Of a DNA stretch of 64,000 bases, positions 1-8,269 are shown in pieces. The notes beneath the pieces are model-generated. The model was given only the letters and a program-made list of their open reading frames with translations, searched no databases and was not told the origin of the DNA. The DNA is from Anaeropeptidivorans aminofermentans (GTDB taxonomy: Bacteria; Bacillota; Clostridia; Lachnospirales; UBA5962), in the NCBI RefSeq assembly GCF_940670685.1, contig NZ_OW711693.1, forward strand, positions 124,001-188,000. Reading direction: 5' to 3'. The position numbers were made by a program, and so were the translations under genes. Position 1 is the first letter of the stretch; each line of letters opens with the position of its first letter.

Positions 1-807
1 TTCTATTTCTTCAATATCGCCTAAATCAGCGGAGAAAGCAGTGCTTTCATTCATATGGCGTAATTGGAGATACAAATCTTTGGTATGGTCTCCGTTGGTG
101 AAATAAGCATAAGCATAATCACTGTCTTTTACAGGAGTTCCGCTTTCGTCATTAAAAAGCATCATTTGATAAAAGCGATACCCTTCAGGCATATAGGAAG
201 GGAGGGAAAAATCAAAATTAAGATATTCTCTGGCTTTTTCAGGGTCTGAAAATGAGGTCATATTCATTTCCCTTTGGGCAGCCTTTTCCTCTGCTGTAAG
301 AGCTTCGATTTCTTCTATGGTGTTGCCGTTTTCATCGGTATATATCTTTACCGAAAGGGTAAGCTCCTGGCCTTTATTGTCATATATTCTTGTGTTTTCC
401 TTCAAGGCCTCAAGAACATTGCCTTCATCATCGTACAATTTCCCTTCAAGGCTTTCAGGAATCGTATAATCTCTGTCTTCCGGTTTTTCAGTGCTGTTTA
501 TTTCCGATACAGAGTAATGAGCGTATTTGCCTACAAAGATTTCTTTAATTGTGGTATACAGCTCTTCTCCGTAAGAGGTCATAGAAAAGCCGAAAAACAA
601 CAGGGCCATTGCCCCTAAAGCCACCGCAGGTTTAAAAAGCTTTTTTCTAAACTTTAATTTATTCATAAAATACTGATCTCCTTCCGCTTCTTCATGGGTA
701 TTATTAATTTTTAATATAAGCCGATGCAATAGTTCTTCTTTGGAATTGCTTTCGGAGCTGAAATCTGTCCGCAGCAATTGTTCAATATCTATATTTTTTT
801 TATCCAT
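1..807 (-). CDS. Anti-sigma-like membrane protein with DUF4367-type domain (partial)
   Basis: From an ATG at 807 the minus-strand frame stays open for 269 codons to the window edge, so the C-terminus is missing. Residues 1-55 are hydrophilic and probably cytoplasmic, residues about 60-78 form one membrane segment, and the rest should lie outside. A stretch near residue 205 reading LPSYMPEGYRF resembles the DUF4367 signature common in Firmicute anti-sigma factors. The start overlaps the stop of the sigma gene in ATGGATAA (807-800), which implies translational coupling. I infer that it holds the neighbouring sigma factor in check. No zinc-binding anti-sigma motif (HxxxCxxC) is visible, so the sigma-binding part is unassigned. 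Confidence 0.8.
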   Translation of the reverse strand, partial: MDKKNIDIEQLLRTDFSSESNSKEELLHRLILKINNTHEEAEGDQYFMNKLKFRKKLFKPAVALGAMALLFFGFSMTSYGEELYTTIKEIFVGKYAHYSVSEINSTEKPEDRDYTIPESLEGKLYDDEGNVLEALKENTRIYDNKGQELTLSVKIYTDENGNTIEEIEALTAEEKAAQREMNMTSFSDPEKAREYLNFDFSLPSYMPEGYRFYQMMLFNDESGTPVKDSDYAYAYFTNGDHTKDLYLQLRHMNESTAFSADLGDIEEIE

Positions 808-1375
808 TGCTACTGTCCCCCTTTTCCAATTCCTTTCTAAGTTTTTTCATGCTTCTGAATAGAATGACCCCTATATTGGAGGCTGACATGCCGGATATTT
901 TGGCAATATCGGTATTTTTAAGATCCGATGAAAATTTTAAGCTGATGATTTCCCTTTCTTTTCTGCTTAATTTTGAAAGGGCCTTTATAAGCTTTGCGTT
1001 GCTTTCTTTCACGACGAGGATTTCCTCCGGCTCTTTGCCCAAAGATATAAAATTAGCTAAATATTCAAGAGAAACAAAGGTACGCCTTTGCTTTTTTCGG
1101 TAATAATCATTTACGGTATTTTTAGCGATGCCCATGAGCCATGCTTCCAAATTTCCCCGGTCGGGGCGATAGGAGGGGTATTTTTCTATTAATTTTTCAA
1201 ATACCTGGCTTACAAGGTCGCCTGTGTCCCAATGATTATTGATTCTCAGGCTTATATAATTATATATCTGCTTATAGTGGGCCTCATATAATTGTTTAAA
1301 TCTGCCGGCGTCAATGGCAATCTTTTCATTTTTACTCTCGGTTTTTTTGCCGGACATAGATATGGAAGATTCCAT
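800..1375 (-). CDS. RNA polymerase sigma factor, ECF-like sigma-70 family
   Basis: The 191-residue product has the two-domain layout of an ECF sigma factor. Region 2 covers about residues 27-105 (FKQLYEAHYKQIYNYI through DYYRKKQRR) and binds core polymerase and the -10 element. Region 4 covers about residues 130-187 and carries a helix-turn-helix (LKNTDIAKISGMSASNIGVI). An AAAGGAGG site lies 5 bases before the ATG. The gene overlaps the next gene, an anti-sigma-like membrane protein, by 8 bases, the usual sigma/anti-sigma arrangement. Its stimulus and target promoters cannot be read here. The upstream 400 bases hold a repeat element and no further gene. Confidence 0.88.
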   Translation of the reverse strand: MESSISMSGKKTESKNEKIAIDAGRFKQLYEAHYKQIYNYISLRINNHWDTGDLVSQVFEKLIEKYPSYRPDRGNLEAWLMGIAKNTVNDYYRKKQRRTFVSLEYLANFISLGKEPEEILVVKESNAKLIKALSKLSRKEREIISLKFSSDLKNTDIAKISGMSASNIGVILFRSMKKLRKELEKGDSSNG

Positions 1376-1588
1376 AGATGCCTCCTTTCACAGGTGAATT
1401 CAATTATTGCGCAATATTTTTTATTCACATATATTAATACGTAAATTCATGAATTCCATTACAGCCTTTATGATAAGTTGCAGGAAAGTATATAAAACTG
1501 AAAAGCAAAAAGACTATTTTCAAATTTCATGGATATGAATATCATAAAAGAGATGTCGGGAGAATGAAAGCAAGATATTTCTGTAGCC

Positions 1589-1712
1589 TATAGTAAATTT
1601 CAAATGTAATAAAAATCGTATGTTTTAAATGGATTAAATATAGCGGCTCTATATGTTTAAGCCGTTTATGAAAAATGGATTTTTATTGCATCCTTCTGTG
1701 AAATTTACTATA
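1589..1712. repeat. MITE-like element, short A type
   Basis: The 124-bp block begins TATAGTAAATTTC and ends with its exact complement GAAATTTACTATA. Inside, AAAATCGTATGTTTTAAATG pairs with a distal TGAAAAATGGATTTTTATT arm, and a central hairpin is formed around ATTAAATATAG and GTTTAAGCCG. It accounts for the middle of the 400-base gap before the HD gene and has no ORF. Confidence 0.85.
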
Positions 1713-1775
1713 AAACAGCAGTTATGGTATACTGTAGGATAAAAGCAAAAACATTCTGATAAAAGAGGTGGCTCT

Positions 1776-2246
1776 ATGGAAAACCGAATTGATATACTGA
1801 GAGATTATATTGATGAAATTCTTTTAAATATGTCCGACCCCTTTGAGCGCAGGTGCGCCTATCTGCATCTTTACGGCGTTTCGCAGTGCTGTGCCTTCAT
1901 TGCCCTGAAACGGGGCGAAAATGCAGAATTAGCGACAATGGCAGGTATGCTTCACGACCTTTATACCTATAAATATTCGGACTCCAAAAATCACGCAAAA
2001 AAAGGGGCAGTATTGGCAAGAGATATTTTAGAGGAACTGCAATTAACTACAGCTTCTGAAACGGAGCTGATTTGCTCCGCCATTCATAATCACAGTTCAA
2101 AAGGCGGAAGCTTTTCCGGTTTCGATGAAGTTTTAATTGATGCAGACGTAATGCAGCACGCTCTTCACGATATTACAAAGCCTGTGATAGAGAAGGAGAA
2201 AGCAAGATTTGGAAAATTAGTCAAGGAATTTGGATTGAAAGCGTGA
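1776..2246 (+). CDS. HD-domain protein (putative metal-dependent phosphohydrolase)
   Basis: The 156-residue protein carries an HD-superfamily pattern: His31, the doublet His60-Asp61 (GMLHDLYTY), further histidines at 104 and 106 (AIHNHS), and an aspartate in LIDADVMQH near residue 124. These are the expected metal ligands of HD phosphohydrolases. The substrate is unknown; the family includes nucleotidases and cyclic-dinucleotide enzymes. An AAGAGGTGG ribosome site precedes the ATG. It stands alone, downstream of a repeat element and followed by a 240-base gap with a GC-rich hairpin. Confidence 0.82.
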   Translation: MENRIDILRDYIDEILLNMSDPFERRCAYLHLYGVSQCCAFIALKRGENAELATMAGMLHDLYTYKYSDSKNHAKKGAVLARDILEELQLTTASETELICSAIHNHSSKGGSFSGFDEVLIDADVMQHALHDITKPVIEKEKARFGKLVKEFGLKA

Positions 2247-2363
2247 GATAAGTTCAGTAATTTTTGATGGCTTTAATTTATAAAAAGACAATTTAAACAG
2301 GGGGTTAATTTTTATACACTTAGAAAAATATCCCCTATAGGGCTATAATCATATCATTTAAGT

Positions 2364-2396
2364 AAGGGGAATGCCCGTCTGACGGACATCCCCCTT
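2364..2396. other. GC-rich hairpin without T-run
   Basis: AAGGGGAATG pairs with CATCCCCCTT around an inner CCGT/ACGG stem. It lies downstream of the small XRE gene at 2489-2695 and could end its transcript, but no run of T follows on either strand, so a classical terminator is not supported. Confidence 0.4.
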
Positions 2397-2488
2397 GCCT
2401 TTGGAAAATACTGATATTGCTGAAAATCTTCCCTTTTAAGAACTTTTTTACACCCTGCACAGGGTATATTTTTAAAATTAGGCTTTGC

Positions 2489-2695
2489 TTAATCTTTATT
2501 CTTTACATATATGGCAACGTCTGAAAGCTCGCAATCCAGAAGCCTGCATAGGTCGTCCAAGGTATTGGTAGATACGGACATGTTTTTCCTTAGGCGCTGA
2601 ACGGTGCCATTACTCATACCGTGCTTAACCCTCAAGGTATATGTGGTAAATCCTTTTTTCTTCATTGTTTCCCATAAAGGATCGTAAATTATCAT
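2489..2695 (-). CDS. Small XRE-family helix-turn-helix regulator
   Basis: The 68-residue protein is one Cro/CI-type DNA-binding domain: MKKKGFTTYTLRVKHGMSNGTVQRLRKN supplies the helix-turn-helix, and TLDDLCRLLDCELSDVAIYV is the typical closing helix of the YozG-like subgroup. A perfect AAAGGAGA ribosome site sits 7 bases before the ATG at 2695. A 16-bp perfect inverted repeat lies about 40 bases upstream (2736-2775) and could be an operator, though the same hairpin recurs in the dispersed repeats. The target is unknown. Confidence 0.82.
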   Translation of the reverse strand: MIIYDPLWETMKKKGFTTYTLRVKHGMSNGTVQRLRKNMSVSTNTLDDLCRLLDCELSDVAIYVKNKD

Positions 2696-2735
2696 AATTA
2701 TTCTCCTTTTGTATTGATAAAACTTATTATGGCTG

Positions 2736-2845
2736 TTACCGTTAACAAACTGAAAAGCAAGTTTGTTAACGGTAAAGAGGCGCTCACTTTAAAATCATTA
2801 TAAGTTTAACTTCTATCATTTTCAAGTTCGCTTAATATAATAGAC
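2736..2845. repeat. E-type dispersed repeat with perfect 16-bp inverted repeat
   Basis: The arms TTACCGTTAACAAACT (2736-2751) and AGTTTGTTAACGGTAA (2760-2775) are exact complements around an 8-base loop. They are followed by GCTCACTTTAAAA and by TTTTCAAGTTCGCTTAATATAA, the same order of blocks seen inside the large elements at 3197-3537 and 8832-9161 and near 29.1 and 50.1 kb. Confidence 0.75.
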
Positions 2846-2886
2846 ATATTCTATGGACGAATATTAGCCATAAGGGAGATGTTATT

Positions 2887-3006
2887 ATGACCGACTATAA
2901 AGAGCTTTATCTTGATTTATTTGCAAAAGTATCTGATGCAATTGATTTACTCACAAAAGATAGGGAGAAATTTAAAATAATTCCTTATAAATTAAGATTT
3001 ATATAA
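2887..3006 (+). CDS. Tiny protein of 39 residues, partner-like to the XRE gene
   Basis: An ORF of 39 codons starts at an ATG preceded by AAGGGAGA. Its beginning, MTDYKELYLDLFAKVSDAID, resembles the product at 8093-8257 (MYQEMYLILFNRITNIIEEL), which is also next to an XRE gene. The present copy is shorter and loses the acidic coiled tail after residue 25, so it may be a truncated relative. It is oriented away from the regulator at 2489-2695. Function unknown; the call rests on the ribosome site and the resemblance. Confidence 0.5.
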   Translation: MTDYKELYLDLFAKVSDAIDLLTKDREKFKIIPYKLRFI

Positions 3007-3103
3007 TTGAAAATCGTATCAAGCCAATATTACTAAAGGTATAAATCTTAATTTACTATTCAGCAGGACTGTGAAAATAAAGTTATAGAGAATACAGACA
3101 TTA

Positions 3104-3144
3104 CAAAAAGCCCCTGACTCTTACGAATCAGGGGCTTTTTTAAT
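3104..3144 (+). terminator. Rho-independent terminator
   Basis: AAAGCCCCTGA pairs with TCAGGGGCTTT around CTCTTACGAA and is followed by a T-run. It lies about 100 bases after the tiny gene at 2887. The same hairpin sequence recurs, slightly changed, as the ileS terminator at 4323-4354. Confidence 0.8.
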
Positions 3145-3196
3145 AAGCAAGCTGATAATGCCGCTATTAATTCAAATTCAAGTATAGATGGAATGA

Positions 3197-3537
3197 TATA
3201 GTAAATTTCTTATAAAGAAGGAACAAAAACCTATTTGCTACGGATTCATTGTTACCAAACAAAAAAGGGTTGATAACGATAAGAGAATGCTCACTTAAAA
3301 AAGATTTGCAGGCTTGCGCCTGCATCATTTTCCAAGTTCGCATAGTATAAAAACATGGATTTCCTTTGGAAAGATTACATTTTTGAATCCTCGTACAGTC
3401 AATTTGCTTTTATACCTTTATAATCATTTGACTTTAGGGGACATAAAATAAAAGGAAAGCAAATTGACAATGCTACTATTTCATATCAATTCAAGGCATA
3501 TACGGTTTTGTTCCTGTTTTGCTTGAAATTTACTATA
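3197..3537. repeat. Large composite MITE-like element (B type), 341 bp
   Basis: Bounded by TATAGTAAATTTC and GAAATTTACTATA. It contains, in order, an AGAAGGAACAAAAACC arm, an E-type block (GTTACCAAAC hairpin, GCTCACTTAAAAAAGATT, a GCAGGCTTGCGCCTGC hairpin, CCAAGTTCGCATAGTATAAA), a C-type block (GTCAATTTGC and GCAAATTGAC arms), and a GGTTTTGTTCCTG arm. It matches 8832-9161 read on the opposite strand over its whole length. It fills most of the gap between 3144 and the next XRE gene. Confidence 0.88.
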
Positions 3538-3659
3538 GAAGCTTTAAACCAATAGAAAGAAAATACAGCAGAAACCCCTTCCCTTTTTACTATAGGTTAA
3601 ATCATTTAACCTGAAAGCAATGTCTGGTGATTACACCCTCACATTATTTAAAGAAGAAT

Positions 3660-3872
3660 TCATTTGATATTCTTTACATCTGTTAGCCCAGCTATATAAT
3701 CTAAGCTTACTTTATAATACTGTGCCAGCAAAATAGCAATATTAAATGGAATTTCTCTTTCCCCTGTTTCATATCTTGTGTATGTCGTTTTGTGCATATG
3801 AATTATTTCTGCAAGCTCTCGCTGACTTAAATCTGCCTCTTCTCTTAATTTTCTTATTCTCGGATATACCAT
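3660..3872 (-). CDS. XRE-family helix-turn-helix regulator
   Basis: Seventy residues beginning MVYPRIRKLREEADLSQREL. The helix-turn-helix is LSQRELAEIIHMHKTTYTRY followed by the family hallmark ETGEREIP and the closing LAQYYKVSLDYIAGLTD. I chose the ATG at 3872 because AGGAG stands 8 bases before it; longer in-frame starts upstream run through the operator region. It is divergent from the Cys-rich small gene at 3977, and two near-palindromes lie between them, so it probably controls both. Confidence 0.88.
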   Translation of the reverse strand: MVYPRIRKLREEADLSQRELAEIIHMHKTTYTRYETGEREIPFNIAILLAQYYKVSLDYIAGLTDVKNIK

Positions 3873-3905
3873 AAATTCAACTCCTAATACTATACTTATT
3901 GACAT

Positions 3906-3953
3906 AATACACCAATTGGAGTACAATAAGTTTGTATGAACACCGCTCGGTGT
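3906..3953. promoter_or_regulatory. Candidate operators between divergent XRE and Cys-rich genes
   Basis: Two short palindromes occupy the divergent spacer: TACTCCAATTGGTGTA read on the minus strand near 3906-3921, and ACACCGCTCGGTGT at 3940-3953. Pairs of such sites beside an XRE gene are typical of autoregulation. Binding is inferred from position only. Confidence 0.5.
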
Positions 3954-3976
3954 ACAAAAAGAAAGAAGAAGATTTT

Positions 3977-4162
3977 ATGGATAATAAAAGGTGCATAAAT
4001 TGTAAATACTTTCGGCTGCATTACATAAAATATGCACGAGGCAATTACAGTGCATTGTCTTATGGGCACTGTGTTAAACCACGTTTAAAAAAGAGATATA
4101 CAGATGACAAAGCATGTATAGTAAAACAATTAGATTACAGTAACAAAAGCCGTATATTTTGA
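3977..4162 (+). CDS. Small Cys-rich protein whose C-terminus is encoded by a repeat element
   Basis: Sixty-one residues starting MDNKRCINCKYF at an ATG preceded by a purine-rich AAGAAGAAG. Four cysteines (6, 9, 32 and 47) suggest one zinc site. Immediately after Cys47 the frame enters a MITE-like element (from 4117), so the last 14 residues and the stop codon come from the repeat. The original protein end may have been different. It is divergent from an XRE regulator across two palindromes, suggesting joint control. Function unknown. Confidence 0.65.
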   Translation: MDNKRCINCKYFRLHYIKYARGNYSALSYGHCVKPRLKKRYTDDKACIVKQLDYSNKSRIF

Positions 4163-4246
4163 ATGGCTTAATAGAAGGGGTTCTATTATATTAAGCCGTT
4201 TATGAAAAATAGGCTTTTGTTACTACTTTAAAGTTGTTTTACGATA
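4117..4246. repeat. MITE-like element, class-2 termini (A-prime type)
   Basis: Starts TATAGTAAAACAATTAGATT and ends GTTGTTTTACGATA. The inner arms are AACAAAAGCCGTATATTTTG and AAAAATAGGCTTTTGTTAC around TTAATAGAAGGGGTTCTATTA. It overlaps the 3-prime end of the preceding gene. Confidence 0.82.
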
Positions 4247-4322
4247 TATATTGGGAGGAAAAACCAAGCAATAAGGCTTAATACACAAAAACACTGCTTT
4301 GCAGTTCAATAAAATTATATTA

Positions 4323-4354
4323 AAGCCCCTGATTCCTATGAATCAGGGGCTTTC
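4323..4354 (-). terminator. ileS terminator
   Basis: AAAGCCCCTGATTC pairs with GAATCAGGGGCTTT around CTAT. It begins about 12 bases downstream of the ileS stop codon and is nearly identical to the terminator at 3104-3144. Confidence 0.8.
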
Positions 4355-4366
4355 AATAGTATCCTG

Positions 4367-7300
4367 CTATTTCTTGCTTACGCCTAAAATTACGTCTTCG
4401 CCGTTGATGCTCCAAGGTTTTGTATAGCTTCCGCCTTCTTCATTTGAGATGGCGTCTGCCAAGACGTCGGCCTTGATGTTTTCGGCATTTCGTAAAAAGA
4501 TGCCGGCAATGGTTTCGTTGCCAGAATGGAATACCTCGATTCTGTCTGTTACTTCGAAGCCCGCTTCCTTTCTCATGGTCTGTATTTTTGAAATCAGCTC
4601 TCTTACGAAGCCTTCTTCAATCAGCTCCGGTGTCAGATTGGTATCGAGAACGATGGTTACATAGCCGTCGCTTTCGGATACGAAGCCCTCTTTTTGGGCA
4701 GTTTCAAATAATACGTCGTCTAAGGTAAGCTCAACTTCTGTATCGGCGATGGTGGCTTTTACACCGCCTGCGTTTAATTCGTCCATCAGCTTGTTGCCGT
4801 CGGCATTTGCTAAGAATTCACTTATTTTCGGAAGGATTTTTCCGTATTTGGGGCCTAAGGTCCTAAGCTGGGGTTTAAATTTATAGGTTGTGAGCTTTTC
4901 TACTTCTTCAGAGAAGGTCACATTTTTAATATTCAGCTCATCTGCGATGATTTCCTCATACATTTTCGGAAGCTCTGAGGCGGCCTTATAGAACATGTCG
5001 CCGATAGGCTGGCGGTTTTTAATGTTGGCATTGTTTCTGCCGGCGCGGCCTGCAACAACGATTTTAAGCACTAAATCCATGTTCTTTTCAAGGTCTTTAT
5101 CCACAAACTTTTCCTCAAACACGGGGAAGTCCGTTAAATGCACACTCATGGGCGCGTTTTTATCCACAGAAAGCACAAGGTTTTTGTAGATGGATTCCGC
5201 CATAAAGGGGGTGAAAGGCGCCGTTAATTTTGTCACCGTTTCAAGAACCGTATAAAGGGTCATATAGGCGTTTATTTTGTCCTGTTCCATGCCGCTTGCC
5301 CAGAAGCGCTCCCGGCTTCTTCTTACATACCAGTTGCTTAATTCGTCTACGAAATCGCTTAAAGCTCTTGCCGGCTCGAATATTCTGTAGCTTTCAAGGT
5401 TTTCGTCTACAAAGTTGATTAAAGTGTTGAGCTTTGAAAGAATCCATTTGTCAATTGGCGGAAGCTTATCATGCTCTAATTGATATTGGGTCGGGTCAAA
5501 TTTATCGATATTTGCGTAAAGGATATAGAAAGCATAAGTGTTCCAAAGGGTACCCATGTATTTTCTCTGGCTGTCGTTTACCGCTTCGTCGTAGAACCTG
5601 CTTGGAAGCCATGGGGAAGAGTTGGTATAGAAATACCAGCGTATAGCGTCGGCCCCCTGTTTATCCAGAACGTCCCACGGGTTTACAACGTTTCCTAAAT
5701 GCTTTGACATTTTACGGCCGTCTTTATCCTGAACGTGGCCTAAAACGATGCAGTTTTCATAGCTTGACTTTTCAAAAATCAAAGTTGAAATCGCAAGCAA
5801 GGTATAGAACCAGCCTCTCGTCTGGTCAACGGCCTCGGAAATAAAATTTGCAGGGAAGTTCTCCTCGAATATTTCCTTGTTTTCAAAAGGATAATGCCAC
5901 TGGGCGAAAGGCATGGAGCCGGAATCAAACCAGCAGTCGATTACCTCGGAAACCCTGTGCATTTTCTTTCCGCATTTCGGGCAGTCCAGTTCTACCTTAT
6001 CGATATAAGGCTTATGAAGCTCTATATCGTCTGAAACGCCGCCGCCCATATCCTGAAGCTCTTTGATGCTGCCTACGGCGTGCTGATAGCCGCATTCACA
6101 CTGCCAGATAGGAAGAGGTGTTCCCCAGTAACGCTCACGGCTTAATCCCCAGTCAATCACGTTTTCAAGGAATTTACCGAAGCGGCCTGTTTTGATATTT
6201 TCGGGAAGCCAGTTGATGGTATTGTTATTTTTAACAAGCTGGTCTCGTACCTCTGTCATTCTGATGAACCAGGTATCTCTTGCATAATACAAAAGCGGTG
6301 TATCACAGCGCCAGCAGAAAGGATAATTATGGGTATAATCCTCTTTTTTATAAAGGCTGCCGTCTGCTATAAGCTGTTCTACAATAAGGGGGTCGGCATC
6401 TTTTACAAACATTCCGGCCCATTTCACAGGCTCTATAAATTTACCCTGCTCATTTACAAGCTGAACGAAAGGAAGGTCATAAGCCTTTCCTACGGAATAG
6501 TCGTCCTCACCGAAGGCAGGAGCCGTATGAACGATTCCTGTACCGTCGGTTAAGGTTACGTAATCGGCGCAGGCGACATAATAGCCTTTTTTATCAAGAT
6601 TCAGGCCAAAGTCAAAAATAGGCTCATATTCCGTATATTCAAGGTCCTTGCCTGTGCAGGTATCAATAATTTCGTAAGGCTCCAAAAGCACCTTATCTAA
6701 AAGGGCTTCTGCCATGGTGTAAATTCTGCCGCCTGTTTTTACCTTAGCGTATTTTTCAACAGGATTTACAACAAGAGCAATATTGGAAGGAAGGGTCCAC
6801 GGGGTTGTGGTCCAAGCAAGGAAATACTCGTTATCCCGATTCTTTATTTTAAAGCTTACGTATACGGAAGGCTCTGTTACTTCTTTATAGCCCTGAGCAA
6901 CCTCATGGCTTGAAAGGCTTGTTCCGCATCGCGGGCAATAGGGCACGACCTTGTGGCCCTTATATAGAAGGCCTTTATCCCATATTTTCTTGAGAGCCCA
7001 CCATTCGGACTCAATATATTTATTATGATAAGTTACATAAGGGTCGTCCATGTCCGCCCAGAAACCAACCCGGTCGCTCATGGTACGCCATTCGTTTTCG
7101 TATTTCCATACGCTTTCCTTGCATTTTTTGATGAAAGGCTCTACGCCGTATTCTTCTATCTGGGGCTTTCCGCTGATGCCAAGCTGCTTTTCAACTTCAA
7201 GCTCTACAGGAAGGCCGTGGGTATCCCAGCCGGCTTTTCTAAGAACATTATAGCCCTTCATAGTGCGGTATCTTGGAATAAGGTCCTTTACCGCTCTTGT

Positions 7301-7480
7301 AAGCACATGGCCGATATGGGGCTTGCCGTTTGCAGTAGGGGGGCCGTCATAAAAGGTGAAAACCGGCGCCCCTTTCCGAAGCTCTCTGGAGCTTTCAAAT
7401 ACCTTGTTATCTTTCCAGAATTTCTGGATTTCAAGTTCTCTTTCGACAAAATCAAGGTTTGTCGAGACCTTTTGATACAT
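4367..7480 (-). CDS. ileS: Isoleucyl-tRNA synthetase
   Basis: The 1037-residue cytoplasmic enzyme charges tRNA-Ile with isoleucine. The class I signatures are HIGH at residues 55-58 (GKPHIGHVL) and KMSKH near residue 600. The connecting editing domain lies between, and the anticodon-binding domain follows. Cysteine pairs occur in PYCPRCG and in CECGYQH/CPKCGKKM. At about 1037 residues, and with the form PPTANGKPHIGH, it fits the longer type 2 (eukaryote-like) IleRS rather than the roughly 920-residue type 1; that assignment is from length and motif memory only. Type 2 enzymes are often naturally tolerant of mupirocin. A T-box leader, carrying an inserted repeat, precedes it and a terminator follows. 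Confidence 0.97.
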   Translation of the reverse strand: MYQKVSTNLDFVERELEIQKFWKDNKVFESSRELRKGAPVFTFYDGPPTANGKPHIGHVLTRAVKDLIPRYRTMKGYNVLRKAGWDTHGLPVELEVEKQLGISGKPQIEEYGVEPFIKKCKESVWKYENEWRTMSDRVGFWADMDDPYVTYHNKYIESEWWALKKIWDKGLLYKGHKVVPYCPRCGTSLSSHEVAQGYKEVTEPSVYVSFKIKNRDNEYFLAWTTTPWTLPSNIALVVNPVEKYAKVKTGGRIYTMAEALLDKVLLEPYEIIDTCTGKDLEYTEYEPIFDFGLNLDKKGYYVACADYVTLTDGTGIVHTAPAFGEDDYSVGKAYDLPFVQLVNEQGKFIEPVKWAGMFVKDADPLIVEQLIADGSLYKKEDYTHNYPFCWRCDTPLLYYARDTWFIRMTEVRDQLVKNNNTINWLPENIKTGRFGKFLENVIDWGLSRERYWGTPLPIWQCECGYQHAVGSIKELQDMGGGVSDDIELHKPYIDKVELDCPKCGKKMHRVSEVIDCWFDSGSMPFAQWHYPFENKEIFEENFPANFISEAVDQTRGWFYTLLAISTLIFEKSSYENCIVLGHVQDKDGRKMSKHLGNVVNPWDVLDKQGADAIRWYFYTNSSPWLPSRFYDEAVNDSQRKYMGTLWNTYAFYILYANIDKFDPTQYQLEHDKLPPIDKWILSKLNTLINFVDENLESYRIFEPARALSDFVDELSNWYVRRSRERFWASGMEQDKINAYMTLYTVLETVTKLTAPFTPFMAESIYKNLVLSVDKNAPMSVHLTDFPVFEEKFVDKDLEKNMDLVLKIVVAGRAGRNNANIKNRQPIGDMFYKAASELPKMYEEIIADELNIKNVTFSEEVEKLTTYKFKPQLRTLGPKYGKILPKISEFLANADGNKLMDELNAGGVKATIADTEVELTLDDVLFETAQKEGFVSESDGYVTIVLDTNLTPELIEEGFVRELISKIQTMRKEAGFEVTDRIEVFHSGNETIAGIFLRNAENIKADVLADAISNEEGGSYTKPWSINGEDVILGVSKK

Positions 7481-7573
7481 AAAATTACCTCCTATAAATA
7501 ATACAATTCGTTAATTTACAATAGCGTCAATAAAAACGGATTCAGCTTTTAAAATACGCGCCTTTCAAAGGCA

Positions 7574-8022
7574 ATAAAAAAACCCCTCGCTACAGGGCGA
7601 AGGGTTATATCCGCGGTACCACCTGATTTGGCATAAAAATGCCCGCTCATGCATTTATCGTAAATTTCAAAAAAGACAGGAATAAAAGTCGTATATTTTG
7701 AATGGCCTAATCATAGAGCTTTATATATTGAAGCCGTTTATGAAAAATAGACTTTTATTACATCCTTGAGTAAAATTTACTTTAAACTGGATTCAAAAGG
7801 AACCCATTTATATAAATGCCTTTCGTAACGGGAAAGCGCCGTCCCCTCTTAATCATTTTCATTTTCGGAGGGGCCGCTGATGGTGATAAAAACCTGCGGC
7901 CTGAAACCGGGCTTTCAGCCATATATATAATTAAGTTTTCTAAGTATATATAAGACCCGGTTCTCTTTATAAAGGCTTGTGCCTGCTTCTTTGTCCATTT
8001 CGCTGCGTTTTAAATATAAGTG
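7574..8022 (-). promoter_or_regulatory. T-box riboswitch leader of ileS, interrupted by a repeat element
   Basis: On the minus strand the leader runs from a likely start near 8022 through stem I, with AAAGAGAACCGGG and GGCTGAAAGCCCGG arms and an ATC triplet at 7887-7885 in the specifier position, which fits isoleucine. It ends with the T-box AGGTGGTACCGCGG (7624-7611) and the terminator AACCCTTCGCC/GCGAGGGGTT plus seven T (7602-7576). Between the specifier part and the T-box lies a MITE-like element (7656-7784), making the leader about 450 bases. The leader should allow read-through when uncharged tRNA-Ile accumulates. Confidence 0.9.
7656..7784. repeat. MITE-like element inside the ileS T-box leader (A type)
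   Basis: The ends are TATCGTAAATTTC and AAATTTACTTTA, slightly degraded forms of the family termini. The body has AATAAAAGTCGTATATTTTG, the TGGCCTAATCATAGAGC centre, AAGCCGTTTATGAAAAATAG and ACTTTTATTACATCCTTGAG, as in the element at 1589-1712. It lies just before the antiterminator region in transcript order. Confidence 0.85.
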
Positions 8023-8028
8023 ATAAAT

Positions 8029-8057
8029 ATTATACAATTTTTAATAAGATTTGTAAA
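8029..8057 (-). promoter_or_regulatory. ileS promoter
   Basis: Minus-strand TTTACA (8057-8052), a 17-base spacer, and a perfect TATAAT (8034-8029). Transcription would start near 8022, directly ahead of T-box stem I. Confidence 0.75.
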
Positions 8058-8092
8058 GGGTTAACGGCGCTGGGAAAGATTGCTTTCCTTCA

Positions 8093-8257
8093 TTATTGCC
8101 TTAAGCCGGTTTCTTTATAAGCCTCCGCCTTATTTTTAATCCTTTCTCCTTCGGAAGCATTGATATAAAGGGCTTCGGATTCCCTCTGGATTTCTTCAAG
8201 CTCCTCAATAATATTCGTAATCCTGTTAAATAAAATGAGATACATCTCCTGATACAT
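8093..8257 (-). CDS. Small protein divergent from an XRE regulator
   Basis: Fifty-four residues starting MYQEMYLILFNRITNIIEEL at an ATG (8257) preceded by AAAGGAGG. The acidic, Leu/Ile-rich segment to about residue 30 should be helical, possibly a coiled coil. It resembles the 39-residue product at 2887-3006. Longer in-frame starts reach into the divergent operator region and lack a ribosome site. It is transcribed away from the regulator at 8345 across a spacer of repeated TGGTACC-type palindromes. Function unknown. Confidence 0.7.
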   Translation of the reverse strand: MYQEMYLILFNRITNIIEELEEIQRESEALYINASEGERIKNKAEAYKETGLRQ

Positions 8258-8269
8258 GGATAAACCTCC

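Noticed and set aside
7025-7501. Plus-strand frame of 158 codons
   Set aside because: Shadow of the ileS N-terminal coding region.
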